A stretch of 45,718 nt of DNA from assembly GCA_029554345.1 (NCBI GenBank), contig JAKPJF010000169.1, positions 1-45,718 of the forward strand, written 5' to 3'. Within the stretch, counting starts at the first letter, position 1. Each line of letters starts with the position of its first letter. Position numbers and translations under genes: made by a program. This document shows positions 34,444 to 43,053 of the stretch, one piece after another. The stretch comes from Spirochaetota bacterium. Its GTDB lineage: Bacteria; Spirochaetota; UBA4802; JAFGJZ01. Under the pieces are notes generated by a model that was given only the letters and a program-made list of their open reading frames with translations, did not search any database and was not told where the DNA came from.

Positions 34444-34797
34444 ATGTTAATGATAAGAGCAATAGTAAGACCGGATAAAGTAAACGCTGTAATGGAAACT
34501 CTCATGCAGGAGGGTTTCCCGGCTGTAACAAAAATGAACGTATCAGGAAGAGGAAAGCAGAGAGGTATTAAAATCGGAGATGTTACTTACGATGAAATAC
34601 CTAAAGAACTTCTTATGATCGTTGTTCCTGATGCTGACAAGGATCTTGTTATCAAAACCATTATGGGTGCTGCAAGAACAGGTGAGCAGGGTGCTTTCGG
34701 TGACGGAAAGATTTTCGTGTCGCCGGTTGAAGAAGTTTATACCGTTAGTTCTGGTGTAAAAGAAACAAGTGAAGGTATCTCGGAGGCAAAGGCATGA
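34444..34797 (+). CDS. nifI1: NifI1, PII-family nitrogenase regulator
   Basis: NifI1 and NifI2 are PII relatives that, in methanogens, bind the dinitrogenase component together and switch nitrogenase off when ammonium rises; they respond to 2-oxoglutarate and ATP. This 117-residue protein has the PII core: MIRAIVRPDKVNAVMETLM, then GRGKQRGIKIGDVTYDEIPK (a T-loop different from GlnB, without the usual uridylylation tyrosine context), LLMIVVPD and GDGKIFVSPVEEVY, with an insert before GDGK (RTGEQGAFGDG). It lies between nifH and nifI2, as in methanogens, clostridia and Chlorobi, and overlaps nifI2 by four bases. Confidence 0.93.
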   Translation: MLMIRAIVRPDKVNAVMETLMQEGFPAVTKMNVSGRGKQRGIKIGDVTYDEIPKELLMIVVPDADKDLVIKTIMGAARTGEQGAFGDGKIFVSPVEEVYTVSSGVKETSEGISEAKA

Positions 34798-35174
34798 AAG
34801 AGGTAATGGCGATTGTGAGAATGAATAAAATCAATCAGACCAAGCGCGCCCTCTCTGAAGCCGGCATAAGTTCAATGCATGCTAAAGACTGCCTAGGCCG
34901 CGGTAAAGGACTTGTTGATTTTAACGTTCTTCACGGTGCGGAACAGGGCTACGAAGAAGCGATAAGCCAGCTTGGAAGCACTCAGAGATTGATACCAAAG
35001 CGTATGATTTCCGTGGTTGTTCCTAACAAACTCGTGAAGAAAGTTGTGGAAACAGTTATCAGCGTGAATCAGACGGGTAAAAGCGGAGACGGCAAAATAT
35101 TCGTTATGCCGGTAATGGACTCAATCAGAATCAGAACCGGTGAATCCGGCGACGAAACTCTGGACGAAGCGTGA
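34794..35174 (+). CDS. nifI2: NifI2, PII-family nitrogenase regulator
   Basis: Partner of NifI1; the two are thought to form a mixed complex that inhibits nitrogenase until 2-oxoglutarate releases it. The 126 residues include MKEVMAIVRMNKINQTKRAL, the altered T-loop LGRGKGLVDFNVLHGAEQGY, ISVVVPNKLVKKVVETVI, and TGKSGDGKIFVMPVMDSIRI, followed by a charged tail (RTGESGDETLDEA). The longer T-loop and tail distinguish it from NifI1 and from GlnB. It begins within the last bases of nifI1 and is followed 18 bases later by nifD with a GGAGGGAGG ribosome-binding site. Confidence 0.93.
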   Translation: MKEVMAIVRMNKINQTKRALSEAGISSMHAKDCLGRGKGLVDFNVLHGAEQGYEEAISQLGSTQRLIPKRMISVVVPNKLVKKVVETVISVNQTGKSGDGKIFVMPVMDSIRIRTGESGDETLDEA

Positions 35175-35192
35175 TTCCGGAGGGAGGAAAAC

Positions 35193-36836
35193 ATGACTAA
35201 AAAAGTAGATTTTAACAGCGTAAAACCGGAAGAAGTCAAAGAGGAACTGCTTTCGAAATATCCGGTGAAAGTTGCGCGTAAAAGAGCAAAGCAGATTGTT
35301 ATCAACAAAGTTGAAAGCGGTGATGTGGTTCCTGAAGTTCTTGCAAATACAAGAACGGTTCCGGGGATTCTCACAATGCGCGGTTGTGCTTATGCCGGAT
35401 GTAAGGGCGTTGTACTAGGACCTACAAGAGACATTCTTCAGATTACTCACGGACCTATAGGATGCGCTTTTTACAGCTGGCTTACAAGAAGAAATCAGAC
35501 TAAACCGAAGACTGATGATGCGACTAATTTTATGCCGTATACAATGTCTACGGATCTTCAGGAAGATGAGGTTATCTTCGGCGGCGAAAAGAAATTAAAA
35601 AAAGCCATCGAAGAGGCAATAGGTCTTTTCAAACCTAAAGCTATCGGGATTTTTTCTACATGCCCTGTTGGTCTTATAGGAGACGACGTGCATGCGGTTG
35701 CCCGTGAAATGGAAGAGAAGTTTCCTGATGTGAACATCTTCGGATTTTCATGCGAAGGATACAAAGGAGTGAGCCAGTCTGCGGGACATCATATAGCAAA
35801 CAACAAAGTATTTACTGATGTTGTAGGTCTTTCTGATAAACCCAAAGAAGGAAAATTCAGATTCAACATTCTCGGTGAGTACAACATCGGAGGTGATGCT
35901 TTTGAAATCGAACGTGTTGCCGAAAAATGCGGTCTTACTATCCATTCGACTTTCAGCGGAAACTCGGAGTATGAGGAATTTATTACAGCTCACACTGCCG
36001 ATCTGAACGTCGTAATGTGTCACAGATCGATCAACTATCTCGCTGAGATGATGGAAAAGAAATACGGTATTCCTTGGTTCAAGGTTAACTTTATCGGTGC
36101 CGATTCTTCTGCGAAATCTCTCAGAAAAATCGCCGAATACTTCGGAGACAAAGAGCTTATGGCTAATGTTGAAAAGGTAATCGCTGAAGAGATGATTGAA
36201 GTAGAAAAAGTCCGTCTTGATGTCAAGAGCAGATGCGAAGGCAAAACGGCGATGCTTTTTGTCGGCGGATCGCGCGCGCATCATTATCAGGATCTTTTCC
36301 GCGAAATAGGCATGCAGACACTTTCTGCAGGATATGAATTCGCGCACAGAGACGACTATGAAGGAAGAAAGGTTATTCCTGAGATAGTAATAGATGCTGA
36401 TACAAGAAACATCGAAGAACTCACTGTAGAAAAAGACGATAAGAGATTCAGCCCGAGAAAGAGCGAATCCGAAATCGAAGCGTATTCTAAGAAAGGATTC
36501 AAATGGTCTGACTATGACGGTATGATGCCGGAGATGATGAACAACACTCTCGTAATCGACGATCTTAATCATTACGAAACTGAAGTTCTCATCGAGAAAT
36601 ACAGACCTGATATTTTCTGCGCAGGGATCAAGGAAAAGTATGTTGTTCAGAAGCAGGGCATTCCGCTCAAACAGCTTCACAGCTATGACTACAGCGGTCC
36701 GTATGCGGGATTCAAAGGTGCGATCAATTTTTACAAAGAAATCGACCGCATTCTGAACACTAACGTTTTCAAACTCGTTAAAGCTCCATGGCAGGAAACT
36801 CCTGAACTTTCGGGAAGCTATGCGTGGAATAAATAG
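35193..36836 (+). CDS. nifD: Nitrogenase molybdenum-iron protein alpha chain
   Basis: NifD holds the FeMo-cofactor and half of the P-cluster ligands. The 547 residues have P-cluster cysteines 65, 91 and 157 (MRGCAYAGC, GPIGCAFYSW, FSTCPVGLIGDD), FeMo-co ligands Cys276 (VVMCHRSINY) and His496 (LHSYDYSGPYAGF), and homocitrate-contact residues Gln195 and His199 (GVSQSAGHHIAN). The functional residues are thus intact and Mo-type. A segment of about 55 residues (roughly 390-445), not present in the Azotobacter-type enzyme, lies before TLVIDDLNHYE; a similar insertion is known in clostridial and some anaerobic or archaeal enzymes. Cys70 in AYAGCKGVV is an extra cysteine near the P-cluster. The downstream nifK gene begins 11 bases later. 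Confidence 0.98.
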   Translation: MTKKVDFNSVKPEEVKEELLSKYPVKVARKRAKQIVINKVESGDVVPEVLANTRTVPGILTMRGCAYAGCKGVVLGPTRDILQITHGPIGCAFYSWLTRRNQTKPKTDDATNFMPYTMSTDLQEDEVIFGGEKKLKKAIEEAIGLFKPKAIGIFSTCPVGLIGDDVHAVAREMEEKFPDVNIFGFSCEGYKGVSQSAGHHIANNKVFTDVVGLSDKPKEGKFRFNILGEYNIGGDAFEIERVAEKCGLTIHSTFSGNSEYEEFITAHTADLNVVMCHRSINYLAEMMEKKYGIPWFKVNFIGADSSAKSLRKIAEYFGDKELMANVEKVIAEEMIEVEKVRLDVKSRCEGKTAMLFVGGSRAHHYQDLFREIGMQTLSAGYEFAHRDDYEGRKVIPEIVIDADTRNIEELTVEKDDKRFSPRKSESEIEAYSKKGFKWSDYDGMMPEMMNNTLVIDDLNHYETEVLIEKYRPDIFCAGIKEKYVVQKQGIPLKQLHSYDYSGPYAGFKGAINFYKEIDRILNTNVFKLVKAPWQETPELSGSYAWNK

Positions 36837-36847
36837 GGGAGGTTCTT

Positions 36848-38224
36848 ATGTTATTAAGACACACAACAGATAAAGTTGCCGAAAGAAGCGCTCTCACAAT
36901 CAACCCGGCAAAGACTTGTCAGCCGGTGGGAGCGATGTATGCGGCTCTCGGCATCAACAAATGCCTTCCGCACAGTCACGGGTCACAGGGATGCTGCGCT
37001 TATCATAGAAGCTCGCTTACCCGTCATTTTAAAGATCCGATAATGGCGACTACAAGTTCGTTTACTGAAGGAGCTTCGGTTTTCGGAGGTCAGGCAAACA
37101 TACTTGAGGCGATCACAAACATTTTCGCTCTTTATGATCCTGAGATAATTGCGGTTCATACAACTTGTCTTTCCGAGACAATCGGTGATGACCTTAATCA
37201 GATCATCAAGAAAGCTTATCAGGAAGGCAAAATTCCTAAGGGTAAAAAAGTTTTCTATGCAAGTACACCGAGTTTCAAGGGTTCTCATGTAACAGGTTAT
37301 TCGAACATGACAACAGGTATGGTTCAGTATTTTTCGGAAAATACCGGAAAACCTTTGAAGCAGATAAACCTAATTCCGAGTTTCATTGAGCCTTCGGATA
37401 TGGCGGAAATCAAACGCATAACAACAGAGATGGGTGTTAAGTTTGTAATGTTTCCTGATACATCCGGTGTCGTAAACGGTCCGATGGACGGAAAGTTCCA
37501 CATGTATCCGAAAGGCGGAACGACTATCGAGCAGATAAAAAGCGCGGGAGATTCATCTTTCACTCTGGCTCTGGGAAGAGTCGGTGCGATGAGTGCTGCC
37601 AAGCTCCTTGACACAAAATGCAAGGTTCCATGCGAGATACTCGATCTTCCGATAGGTGTCCGCGGAACTGATAATTTCATAAATAATCTCCGCAAAGTTG
37701 CGGGAGTACATGTTCCTGATTCACTGATGATGGAACGCGGTCAGCTTGTCGATGTTATGAGCGACATGAGCCAATACACATATAATAAAACAGCGGCTCT
37801 TGTCGGTGATCCTGACATCCTTGTGTCAACAGCTGAGTTTCTGGTCGATCTTGGAATAAAAATTCTCTATGTAGTATCCGGAACACCTGCCGGTCCGAAA
37901 TTCGAAAGACGAATCAAAGAAATTGCAGGTGAGGGTGTCATCGTAAAAACAGGAGCGAATGCGGACATGTTTTATTTCCACCAGCTGATCAAAGGCAATA
38001 AGCCTGATCTGATTTTCGGAAATACTTATGCCAAGTATATCGCACGCGATGAAGACATTCCTCTTATTAGAATAGGATTCCCTATCTATGACAGAGTCGG
38101 ACATCAGTACATGCCTGTTATGGGTTATAAAGGCGGACTTCGTCTTCTTGAAAAAATACTCACAGCGATTATGGACCGTCAGGACAGAGATGCTCCTGAA
38201 GAAAAATACGAGCTTGTAATGTAA
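36848..38224 (+). CDS. nifK: Nitrogenase molybdenum-iron protein beta chain
   Basis: NifK pairs with NifD and provides the other P-cluster ligands. The 458 residues include P-cluster cysteines 24, 49 and 107 (NPAKTCQPVGAM, GSQGCCAYHRS, HTTCLSETIGDD). The chain lacks the roughly 50-residue N-terminal extension of the Azotobacter protein, as in clostridial and methanogen forms. The doublet Cys49-Cys50 gives an extra cysteine beside the second P-cluster ligand. Other features: PSFKGSHVTGYSNM, FPDTSGVVNGPMDG, and the closing PVMGYKGGLRLLEKI. Spacing to nifE is 11 bases with GGGAGGA; the two are co-transcribed. Confidence 0.98.
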   Translation: MLLRHTTDKVAERSALTINPAKTCQPVGAMYAALGINKCLPHSHGSQGCCAYHRSSLTRHFKDPIMATTSSFTEGASVFGGQANILEAITNIFALYDPEIIAVHTTCLSETIGDDLNQIIKKAYQEGKIPKGKKVFYASTPSFKGSHVTGYSNMTTGMVQYFSENTGKPLKQINLIPSFIEPSDMAEIKRITTEMGVKFVMFPDTSGVVNGPMDGKFHMYPKGGTTIEQIKSAGDSSFTLALGRVGAMSAAKLLDTKCKVPCEILDLPIGVRGTDNFINNLRKVAGVHVPDSLMMERGQLVDVMSDMSQYTYNKTAALVGDPDILVSTAEFLVDLGIKILYVVSGTPAGPKFERRIKEIAGEGVIVKTGANADMFYFHQLIKGNKPDLIFGNTYAKYIARDEDIPLIRIGFPIYDRVGHQYMPVMGYKGGLRLLEKILTAIMDRQDRDAPEEKYELVM

Positions 38225-38235
38225 GGGAGGACTCC

Positions 38236-39594
38236 ATGATTGATTTGATTGAAGCGAGAAAGAATCAGGTTTATGTCAATAGAAAGGATTCTTTCAATAT
38301 TGAATGCGATAAGAAAAGTGTAGCCGGTTCAGTCAGTCAGCGCGCCTGCGTGTTCTGCGGATCAAGGGTTGTACTTTATCCGATCGCCGACGCTCTTCAT
38401 CTCATTCATGGTCCGATAGGGTGTGCTGCGTATACATGGGACATACGCGGTGCCCTCTCATCGGGACCCGAACTTCACAGAATGAGCTTCTGTACTGATC
38501 TCCGCGAAAACGACGTTATCTACGGCGGAGAAAAAAAATTATATAATGCTCTCATATCTCTCATTGAAAAATACAATCCGAAGGCTGCGTTTATTTATTC
38601 AACCTGTATCGTGGGTCTCATTGGAGACGACATAAACGCAGTCTGCCGGAAAGTATCAGCTGAAAAAAATATACCTGTCATCCCTGTGCATTCCGAAGGT
38701 TTCAAGGGAACTAAAAAAGACGGATACCGTGCGGCATGCGAAGCTTTGTTTACGCTCACGGGATTTGATAATGAAAGCGAAGTGCCGAAGCACAGCATAA
38801 ACATACTCGGAGATTTTAATTTAGCCGGCGAAAGCTGGATAATAAAAAATTATTACAAAGAAATGGGAATAGATGTCGTTTCGTGTCTTACCGGCGACGG
38901 ACGCATCGATGAAATAAAGAAGGCTCACCGCGCGTCATTGAATGTCGTGCAGTGTTCCGGTTCTATGACTTTTCTCGCTAAACTGATGAAAGAAAAATAC
39001 GGAATACCTTTTATCCGGGTTTCATATTTCGGAATAGAGGATTTATCCGAAGCGCTTTATGAAGTGGCGCGTTTTTTCAAAGAAAAAGAACTAATTGATA
39101 AAGCTGCAGAACTTGTCGGAAGAGAGCTTTCGGTAATATATCCCGAAATAACAAAATTCAAATCAAGGCTTGAAGGAAAGAAAGCCGCGATATATGTCGG
39201 CGGATCTTTTAAGGCATTCTCTCTTGTTAAAGCACTCCGGCATCTCGGAATGAAAACCGAAGTCGTCGGAAGCCAGACAGGAAGCAAGGATGATTATGAT
39301 TATCTCAAAGAAATCTGCGATGAAGGGACAATAATTGTTGATGATACTAATCCGCTTGAACTTTCGCACTTTATTGAAGAGCGCGGAGTTGATCTTTTGA
39401 TCGGCGGAGTAAAGGAACGTCCGATTGCATATAAACTCGGAATTGCATTCTGCGATCATAATCATGAAAGAAAGATTCCGCTGGCCGGATTCGAAGGCAT
39501 GGTCAATTTCTGCCGCGAAGTTTATTCGTCGGTATTGAGTCCCGTGTGGAAATATTCGCCGGCATACAGAAAACGCAAAGGAGGAACCGTATGA
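38236..39594 (+). CDS. nifE: NifE, nitrogenase cofactor-scaffold subunit
   Basis: NifE and NifN form the scaffold on which the NifB product matures to FeMo-co before transfer to NifDK. The 452 residues contain the cysteines of the NifEN P-cluster-like site at 38, 63 and 124 (SQRACVFCGSRVV, GPIGCAAYTW, YSTCIVGLIGDD) and the conserved GEFN-like turn GDFNLAGESW. It is related to NifD but lacks the FeMo-co His ligand context (the equivalent region reads IAFCDHNHERKIPLAGFEG). It overlaps nifN by four bases at an ATGA. The length is normal. Confidence 0.96.
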   Translation: MIDLIEARKNQVYVNRKDSFNIECDKKSVAGSVSQRACVFCGSRVVLYPIADALHLIHGPIGCAAYTWDIRGALSSGPELHRMSFCTDLRENDVIYGGEKKLYNALISLIEKYNPKAAFIYSTCIVGLIGDDINAVCRKVSAEKNIPVIPVHSEGFKGTKKDGYRAACEALFTLTGFDNESEVPKHSINILGDFNLAGESWIIKNYYKEMGIDVVSCLTGDGRIDEIKKAHRASLNVVQCSGSMTFLAKLMKEKYGIPFIRVSYFGIEDLSEALYEVARFFKEKELIDKAAELVGRELSVIYPEITKFKSRLEGKKAAIYVGGSFKAFSLVKALRHLGMKTEVVGSQTGSKDDYDYLKEICDEGTIIVDDTNPLELSHFIEERGVDLLIGGVKERPIAYKLGIAFCDHNHERKIPLAGFEGMVNFCREVYSSVLSPVWKYSPAYRKRKGGTV

Positions 39595-40934
39595 AAGCAC
39601 CAGAGAAAGTAATAGAAAAAATAGCGGATCCCGCAAGAAATACATGCAGATTATGCGCGCCTCTCGGTGCAAGCACGGTCTTTAGAGGTATCGAAAACTG
39701 CATTCCTCTTCTTCACGGTTCCCAGGGCTGTTCGACATACATCCGCCGTTATATGATTAGTCATTTCCGTGAACCGGTGGATATTGCTTCTTCAAACTTC
39801 AGCGAATCGGCGGCTGTGTTCGGCGGAAGAGAAAATCTTCATACAGCGCTTGATAATGTTATCGGAAAGTATCAGCCGTCACTCGTCGGAATCGCAACTA
39901 CTTGTCTTTCTGAAACTATCGGAGATGATGTTTCGCTTTATATAAGGGAATATAATGAAAAGAATAAATCGGAAGTTCCCATTGTAAATGTTCCGACTCC
40001 AAGCTACAAGGGAATTCATACCGATGGATACCGTGATGCTGTTATTTCATGCATCAAAACCGTTTCAAAAGACAATGAAACCGGTGATTTTATAAATATA
40101 ATTCCATCATTTGTTTCTCCTGAAGATTTGCGCCACCTGAAGGAAATAGCATCTGATTTTGAAACTGAAGCAGTTCTTTTTCCTGATTATTCAGAAACTC
40201 TAGACGGCGAATCATGGGACAGTTACCGGAAAATTTCTCCGGGCGGAACACAGTTGAATGATATCGCAAGAATGAAATCGGCAAAGGCATCAATAGTTAT
40301 CGGAAGCAGTCTGTCGCGCAGCGGTCTTTCGGGTTCATTATCAGAACATCTCACGAATGCTCATTTCATGAATCTTCCTATAGGAATAGATTTGTGTGAT
40401 GAATTTTTTGCTGCGTTTGAAAAAGCGACAGGAAAACCGCTCCCTGAAAAATACAGCGCAGAACGCAACCGTCTGGTTGATTCATACATGGATGCGCATA
40501 AATACTTTTTTGAAAAACGCGCGATAATAGCCGGAGACGAAGACCTTGTGGTTTCGCTTGCGTCATTCATGTCGGAAATCGGAATCGTTCCGGTGATATG
40601 CGCTACGGGTTCAGATAATCCTGAAGCCGTAAAACTGATAAAAAAATACGCACCGGATGCTGAAGTCATGGCTGATTCCGATTATGCGACTGTTCTTGAT
40701 AAGGCAAGAGGAATGAACTGTGACCTTGTTATCGGAAGCAGCAAGGCTTTTTATCTTTCAAAGAATCTTTCGATTCCTCTGGTTCGTGTCGGGTTTCCGG
40801 TGCATGACAGATTCGGTTCACAGAGAATTAAGCATCTTTGTTACCGCGGCACGCAGAGCATTCTTGATAATATTGCAAATGCGATTATCGAACATAAGCA
40901 AAACAGCTCAAACATAGGATACAGCTACCTGTAA
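39591..40934 (+). CDS. nifN: NifN, nitrogenase cofactor-scaffold subunit
   Basis: Partner of NifE. The preferred start is the ATG at 39591, which follows GGAGG and overlaps the nifE stop (ATGA); the longer frame from 39546 would lie mostly inside nifE. The 447-residue product has the NifK-like pattern, with cysteines at 19, 22 and 47 (NTCRLCAPLGA, HGSQGCSTYIRR) and 105 (ATTCLSETIGDD), and PSYKGIHTDGY. The end motifs HDRFGSQRIKHLCYRGTQ match the NifN/NifK C-terminal region. It is followed 10 bases later by nifB. Confidence 0.95.
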   Translation: MKAPEKVIEKIADPARNTCRLCAPLGASTVFRGIENCIPLLHGSQGCSTYIRRYMISHFREPVDIASSNFSESAAVFGGRENLHTALDNVIGKYQPSLVGIATTCLSETIGDDVSLYIREYNEKNKSEVPIVNVPTPSYKGIHTDGYRDAVISCIKTVSKDNETGDFINIIPSFVSPEDLRHLKEIASDFETEAVLFPDYSETLDGESWDSYRKISPGGTQLNDIARMKSAKASIVIGSSLSRSGLSGSLSEHLTNAHFMNLPIGIDLCDEFFAAFEKATGKPLPEKYSAERNRLVDSYMDAHKYFFEKRAIIAGDEDLVVSLASFMSEIGIVPVICATGSDNPEAVKLIKKYAPDAEVMADSDYATVLDKARGMNCDLVIGSSKAFYLSKNLSIPLVRVGFPVHDRFGSQRIKHLCYRGTQSILDNIANAIIEHKQNSSNIGYSYL

Positions 40935-40944
40935 GGAGGAAGAT

Positions 40945-42216
40945 ATGAGTGCAAGTGTAAATTTCGGGAATCACCCTTGTTTTAACAGAGAACTAAGGCA
41001 TCAAACGGGAAGAGTTCATCTGCCGGTTGCTCCGGCATGCAATATTCAGTGTAATTTTTGCGACCGTAAGTATGACTGCATAAACGAATCTCGTCCCGGA
41101 GTGACAAGCACGGTTCTTAGTCCGCGTCAGGCTATTACATATCTTGATTCGGTCCTTGAAAAAATACCGAATATAGCCGTTGTCGGAATTGCGGGTCCGG
41201 GAGATCCTTTTGCAAATACAGAAGCCACTCTTGAGACGATGAGATATGTTCACGAAAAATATCCTGACAAGATACTGTGTCTTGCGACCAACGGAGTTGG
41301 TCTTCCTGACGCGGTTGAAGAAATATCAAGGATGAATATTTCGCATGTAACCGTTACGGTGAACGCCGTTGATCCGGAGATAGGCGCTAAGATATACAAA
41401 TGGGCGCGGCACGGCGGAAAAGTTTACCGCGGTGTTGACGCTGCCTGGTTTATTCTCTCGCGCCAGATTGAAGGAATTCGCGCGCTTAAAGAGAAAGGAA
41501 TTACCGTCAAAATAAACACAGTAGTTATTCCGGGTATAAACGATAATCATGTTCAGGAAATATCAATGAGGATGCTTGAACTTGGAGCTGATGTACAGAA
41601 CTGCATACCTCTATGTCCGGTTGCTGAAACTGAATTCGCGAATTTGATTCAGCCGACTCCTGTGGAAATGGCAAAGATACGTGAAGGTGCCGCTTCTTAT
41701 CTTCCTCAGATGAGCCATTGTGCACGCTGCCGTGCGGATGCGGCCGGTCTTCTCGGTCAGGCAAATCAGGAAGAAATTTCGGAACTTTTAAGTAAAGCTT
41801 CTAAAACAGAACTTTCAAATGAAAGACCGTATGTTGCCGTCGCCAGCATGGAAGGGGTTCTTGTGAATCAGCATCTGGGCGAAGCTGAATATTTGCGGAT
41901 ATACGGAATGAATAACGGTTCTCCCGAACTGATTGAAAAAAGATTTACGCCCGAATCCGGAAGCGGAGACCGCAGATGGGAAAACATGGCGGATTTGATT
42001 AAGGACTGCGCGGCGCTTCTTGTCAGCGGCGTGGGAGCAAATCCCAAAAAGATAATCGAAGGCTCGGGAGTAAAAATATATGCCGTGGAAGGTCTTATTT
42101 CAGAAGCAGTAGAAATGATAATGAAAGGAAAAGAACTTCCAAAGGTGATGATGAAAACTGCAGGAAGCTGCGGTATGGGAAAAACCTGCAGCGGCACCGG
42201 TGGAGGATGCGGATAA
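40945..42216 (+). CDS. nifB: NifB, radical SAM FeMo-cofactor core synthase
   Basis: NifB joins two [4Fe-4S] units with a carbide from S-adenosylmethionine to make the NifB-co precursor of FeMo-co. The 423 residues show the radical-SAM cysteines 32, 36 and 39 (APACNIQCNFCDRKYDC), the conserved ExR-like loop region GIAGPGDPFANTEAT, HARRGGKVYRG-like part ARHGGKVYRGVDAA, and CPVAETEFANL. The last ~120 residues form the NifX-like domain seen in many bacterial NifB proteins (VAVASMEGVLVNQHLGEAEY). The extreme C-terminus is glycine/cysteine-rich (GMGKTCSGTGGGCG), with possible Fe-S or metal-binding role. A [2Fe-2S] ferredoxin gene follows. Confidence 0.97.
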   Translation: MSASVNFGNHPCFNRELRHQTGRVHLPVAPACNIQCNFCDRKYDCINESRPGVTSTVLSPRQAITYLDSVLEKIPNIAVVGIAGPGDPFANTEATLETMRYVHEKYPDKILCLATNGVGLPDAVEEISRMNISHVTVTVNAVDPEIGAKIYKWARHGGKVYRGVDAAWFILSRQIEGIRALKEKGITVKINTVVIPGINDNHVQEISMRMLELGADVQNCIPLCPVAETEFANLIQPTPVEMAKIREGAASYLPQMSHCARCRADAAGLLGQANQEEISELLSKASKTELSNERPYVAVASMEGVLVNQHLGEAEYLRIYGMNNGSPELIEKRFTPESGSGDRRWENMADLIKDCAALLVSGVGANPKKIIEGSGVKIYAVEGLISEAVEMIMKGKELPKVMMKTAGSCGMGKTCSGTGGGCG

Positions 42217-42242
42217 TTGCTGATAAATAAACGGAGGATAAA

Positions 42243-42554
42243 ATGAAAAAACCAAAGCATCATATTTTCGTCTGCGCAAGTTTCCGCGCGGGCGGAGATG
42301 CGCAGGGAGTATGCGCGAAAAAAGGAAGCATGAATCTGCTTCAGTACATGGTTACTGAACTTTCCGACAGGGGAATGGCTGACTGCATGGTGTCCAGCAC
42401 GGGTTGCCTGAAAGTCTGTGACAGAGGACCTGCTCTCGTTGTTTACCCCGAGAACTGGTGGTACGGAAAGATTGAAAACGAAGCTATGATTGATGAAATT
42501 ATCGATTCAATCGAGTCGGGAGTTCCGGCTGAAAAATATCTCATAGCGGATTAA
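42243..42554 (+). CDS. Thioredoxin-like [2Fe-2S] ferredoxin
   Basis: 103 residues forming a thioredoxin-fold [2Fe-2S] ferredoxin with ligands Cys11, Cys24, Cys55 and Cys59 (HIFVCASFRAGGDAQGVCAK and STGCLKVCDRGPALVVYPE). The closing NWWYGKIENEAMIDEII is the family's conserved end. Related genes lie near nif genes in several bacteria, where they may carry electrons for FeMo-co synthesis or protect nitrogenase; the exact role is unproven. It lies 26 bases after nifB with a CGGAGG ribosome-binding site. The gene is followed by an imperfect 15-bp hairpin. Confidence 0.92.
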   Translation: MKKPKHHIFVCASFRAGGDAQGVCAKKGSMNLLQYMVTELSDRGMADCMVSSTGCLKVCDRGPALVVYPENWWYGKIENEAMIDEIIDSIESGVPAEKYLIAD

Positions 42555-42559
42555 TCCGG

Positions 42560-42601
42560 TTTCAGCGTTTCCGGACTAAATACATACCGGAAATGCTGAA
42601 A
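42560..42601 (+). other. Intra-operon 15-bp hairpin
   Basis: TTTCAGCGTTTCCGG (42560-42574) pairs with CCGGAAATGCTGAAA (42587-42601), with one G-T pair and a 12-base loop. It sits five bases after the ferredoxin stop and 20 bases before the next gene, and lacks a strong T-run (TTGATTTTG). A partial terminator or mRNA-stabilising structure that lowers expression of the downstream genes is the simplest reading. Confidence 0.7.
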
Positions 42602-42621
42602 TTGATTTTGAAGGAGGAAGA

Positions 42622-43053
42622 ATGGCTAACGATTGGAAGAAGTATTATGATGAAGGTCTGGCTTATATGAATTCTCTGAAGAAGCATATTGATACCGGAA
42701 AAAATTTCTCGCCTGAACTTAAATATAATATCTGTACTATGGGGATGGAGAAATTTTTTATTTCGATTTTGATTTATTATGAGATGATTCCTTTTCATCA
42801 CACGCTGAACGCTCTTGCGCAGGATGTAATGGAGTTTCACGATATGGATCCCGTGCTTGTAGACAATTTAAAAAAGATTGATTCATTTCAGGATATGTGT
42901 TCTCTTGAAATTCCAAAGCCCAGAGTTTTCACAAATGCCGAGATTGATCTGACTGAAAAGACATTTGAGGAAATTCATAGTTTGGCTAAACTAATTCTAT
43001 ACGGCATAAATGGTGCTGACGGTGATTCAAAAAAAGAAAGTGCGGTTTCTTGA
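42622..43053 (+). CDS. HEPN-like small helical protein in the nif operon
   Basis: 143 residues, mainly helical, that I do not recognise with certainty. The layout resembles HEPN domains: an N-terminal helix (DWKKYYDEGLAYMNSLKKHI), a second helix (ICTMGMEKFFISILIYYEMI), a turn with HHTLNALAQDVMEF, then a final helix (TNAEIDLTEKTFEEIHSLAK). The catalytic RX4-6H motif of toxic HEPN RNases is missing, so nuclease activity is unlikely; a binding or chaperone role is possible. It has a strong AAGGAGGAAG ribosome-binding site. The 44-base overlap with the following synthase gene suggests translational coupling. Confidence 0.7.
   Translation: MANDWKKYYDEGLAYMNSLKKHIDTGKNFSPELKYNICTMGMEKFFISILIYYEMIPFHHTLNALAQDVMEFHDMDPVLVDNLKKIDSFQDMCSLEIPKPRVFTNAEIDLTEKTFEEIHSLAKLILYGINGADGDSKKESAVS

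Noticed and set aside
35748-36680. 310-residue antisense frame opposite nifD
   Set aside because: Shadow of nifD; aromatic-rich product without a recognisable motif or ribosome-binding site, and nifD conservation explains the open frame.
39546-39590. N-terminal extension of nifN
   Set aside because: Lies inside nifE; GGAGG before 39591 and the ATGA overlap support the shorter form.
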